From positions 15,775-22,603 of the forward strand of contig DANX01000018.1 in assembly GCA_002502295.1 (NCBI GenBank): a stretch of 6,829 nt of DNA, written 5' to 3'. Below, piece after piece: positions 6,704 through 6,829 of this stretch; positions within the stretch are counted from its first letter, which is position 1; every line of letters starts with the position of its first letter. The DNA is from Euryarchaeota archaeon UBA561. GTDB lineage: Archaea; Thermoplasmatota; Poseidoniia; Poseidoniales; Poseidoniaceae. The translations under genes were made by a program, and so were the position numbers. Below the pieces are notes generated by a model, which did not search any database, was not told the origin of the DNA, and saw only the letters and a program-made list of their open reading frames with translations.

Positions 6704-6829
6704 ACAACAAGTCGTCAAGGAACGATGTGTCAAGTTCAGGCATCTTTGGGGCCGCTGATGATTCGTCAAGCAAGCCGTCCAAGAGGCTCGGGTCAACTTG
6801 AGGTTTCAAAACAGGCTGGGCTGGTTGAT
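6702..6829 (-). CDS. C-terminal end of an unidentified protein with an acidic, repeated tail (5' truncated by window edge)
   Basis: A minus-strand frame is open from the window edge to the TGA at 6704-6702 and encodes 41 visible residues. It was too short for standard ORF calling, but it is believable. It runs directly up to the aminotransferase gene with a 9-base gap, its stop lies in that gene's ribosome binding site, and its composition is protein-like. The segment opens with a Pro/Gln-rich stretch (QPAQPVLKPQ), then DPSLLDGLLDES, a short Ala/Pro linker, and finally DTSFLDDLL at the very C-terminus. It looks like a disordered tail with two copies of a D-x-S-x-LD-x-LL motif. Such acidic-hydrophobic motifs often act as docking peptides, but the body of the protein is outside the window and its identity is unknown. 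Confidence 0.7.
   Translation of the reverse strand, partial: QPAQPVLKPQVDPSLLDGLLDESSAAPKMPELDTSFLDDLL

Overview
The window is a gene-dense, roughly 55% GC prokaryotic segment that looks archaeal. The best lineage clue is the Obg/YchF-type GTPase with a C-terminal TGS domain. It resembles, from memory, the archaeal branch (Pyrococcus PH0525-like) rather than bacterial YchF, and keeps an NKxD motif. Mixed GTG/ATG starts, stop/start overlaps and almost no intergenic DNA fit a streamlined marine euryarchaeon such as Poseidoniales (Marine Group II). The lineage is an inference. No RNA genes, mobile elements, CRISPR arrays or long repeats were seen.

Layout: two convergent transcription units meet near 3279-3288. 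The rightward unit starts before the window. It holds a 12-helix membrane protein with the fold of the heme-copper oxidase (cbb3-like) catalytic subunit and a C-terminal EF-hand pair (1-1974). This overlaps by four bases the YchF-like GTPase (1971-3278). The leftward unit enters from the right edge with the last 41 codons of an unidentified protein with an acidic, repeated tail (6702-6829). It continues with a class IV PLP aminotransferase, probably aminodeoxychorismate lyase (5946-6692), a fused PabB-PabA aminodeoxychorismate synthase (3713-5953), and a small zinc-ribbon protein with two membrane helices (3289-3675).

How they work together: the PabB-PabA fusion and the class IV enzyme overlap by 8 bases and together could convert chorismate plus glutamine to 4-aminobenzoate, the precursor of folate or a related pterin. 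The PIKGT motif (Lys312) in the chorismate-binding half favours aminodeoxychorismate synthase over anthranilate synthase. The rightward pair has no obvious functional link beyond translational coupling.

Most unusual point: the oxidase-like protein aligns by eye with CcoN/FixN along its length, yet every histidine position that should bind heme or copper appears substituted. Only three histidines remain in the whole 12-helix core. It may be a heme-less oxidase-subunit paralog, or the second half of a larger fused protein, with a calcium-sensing tail.
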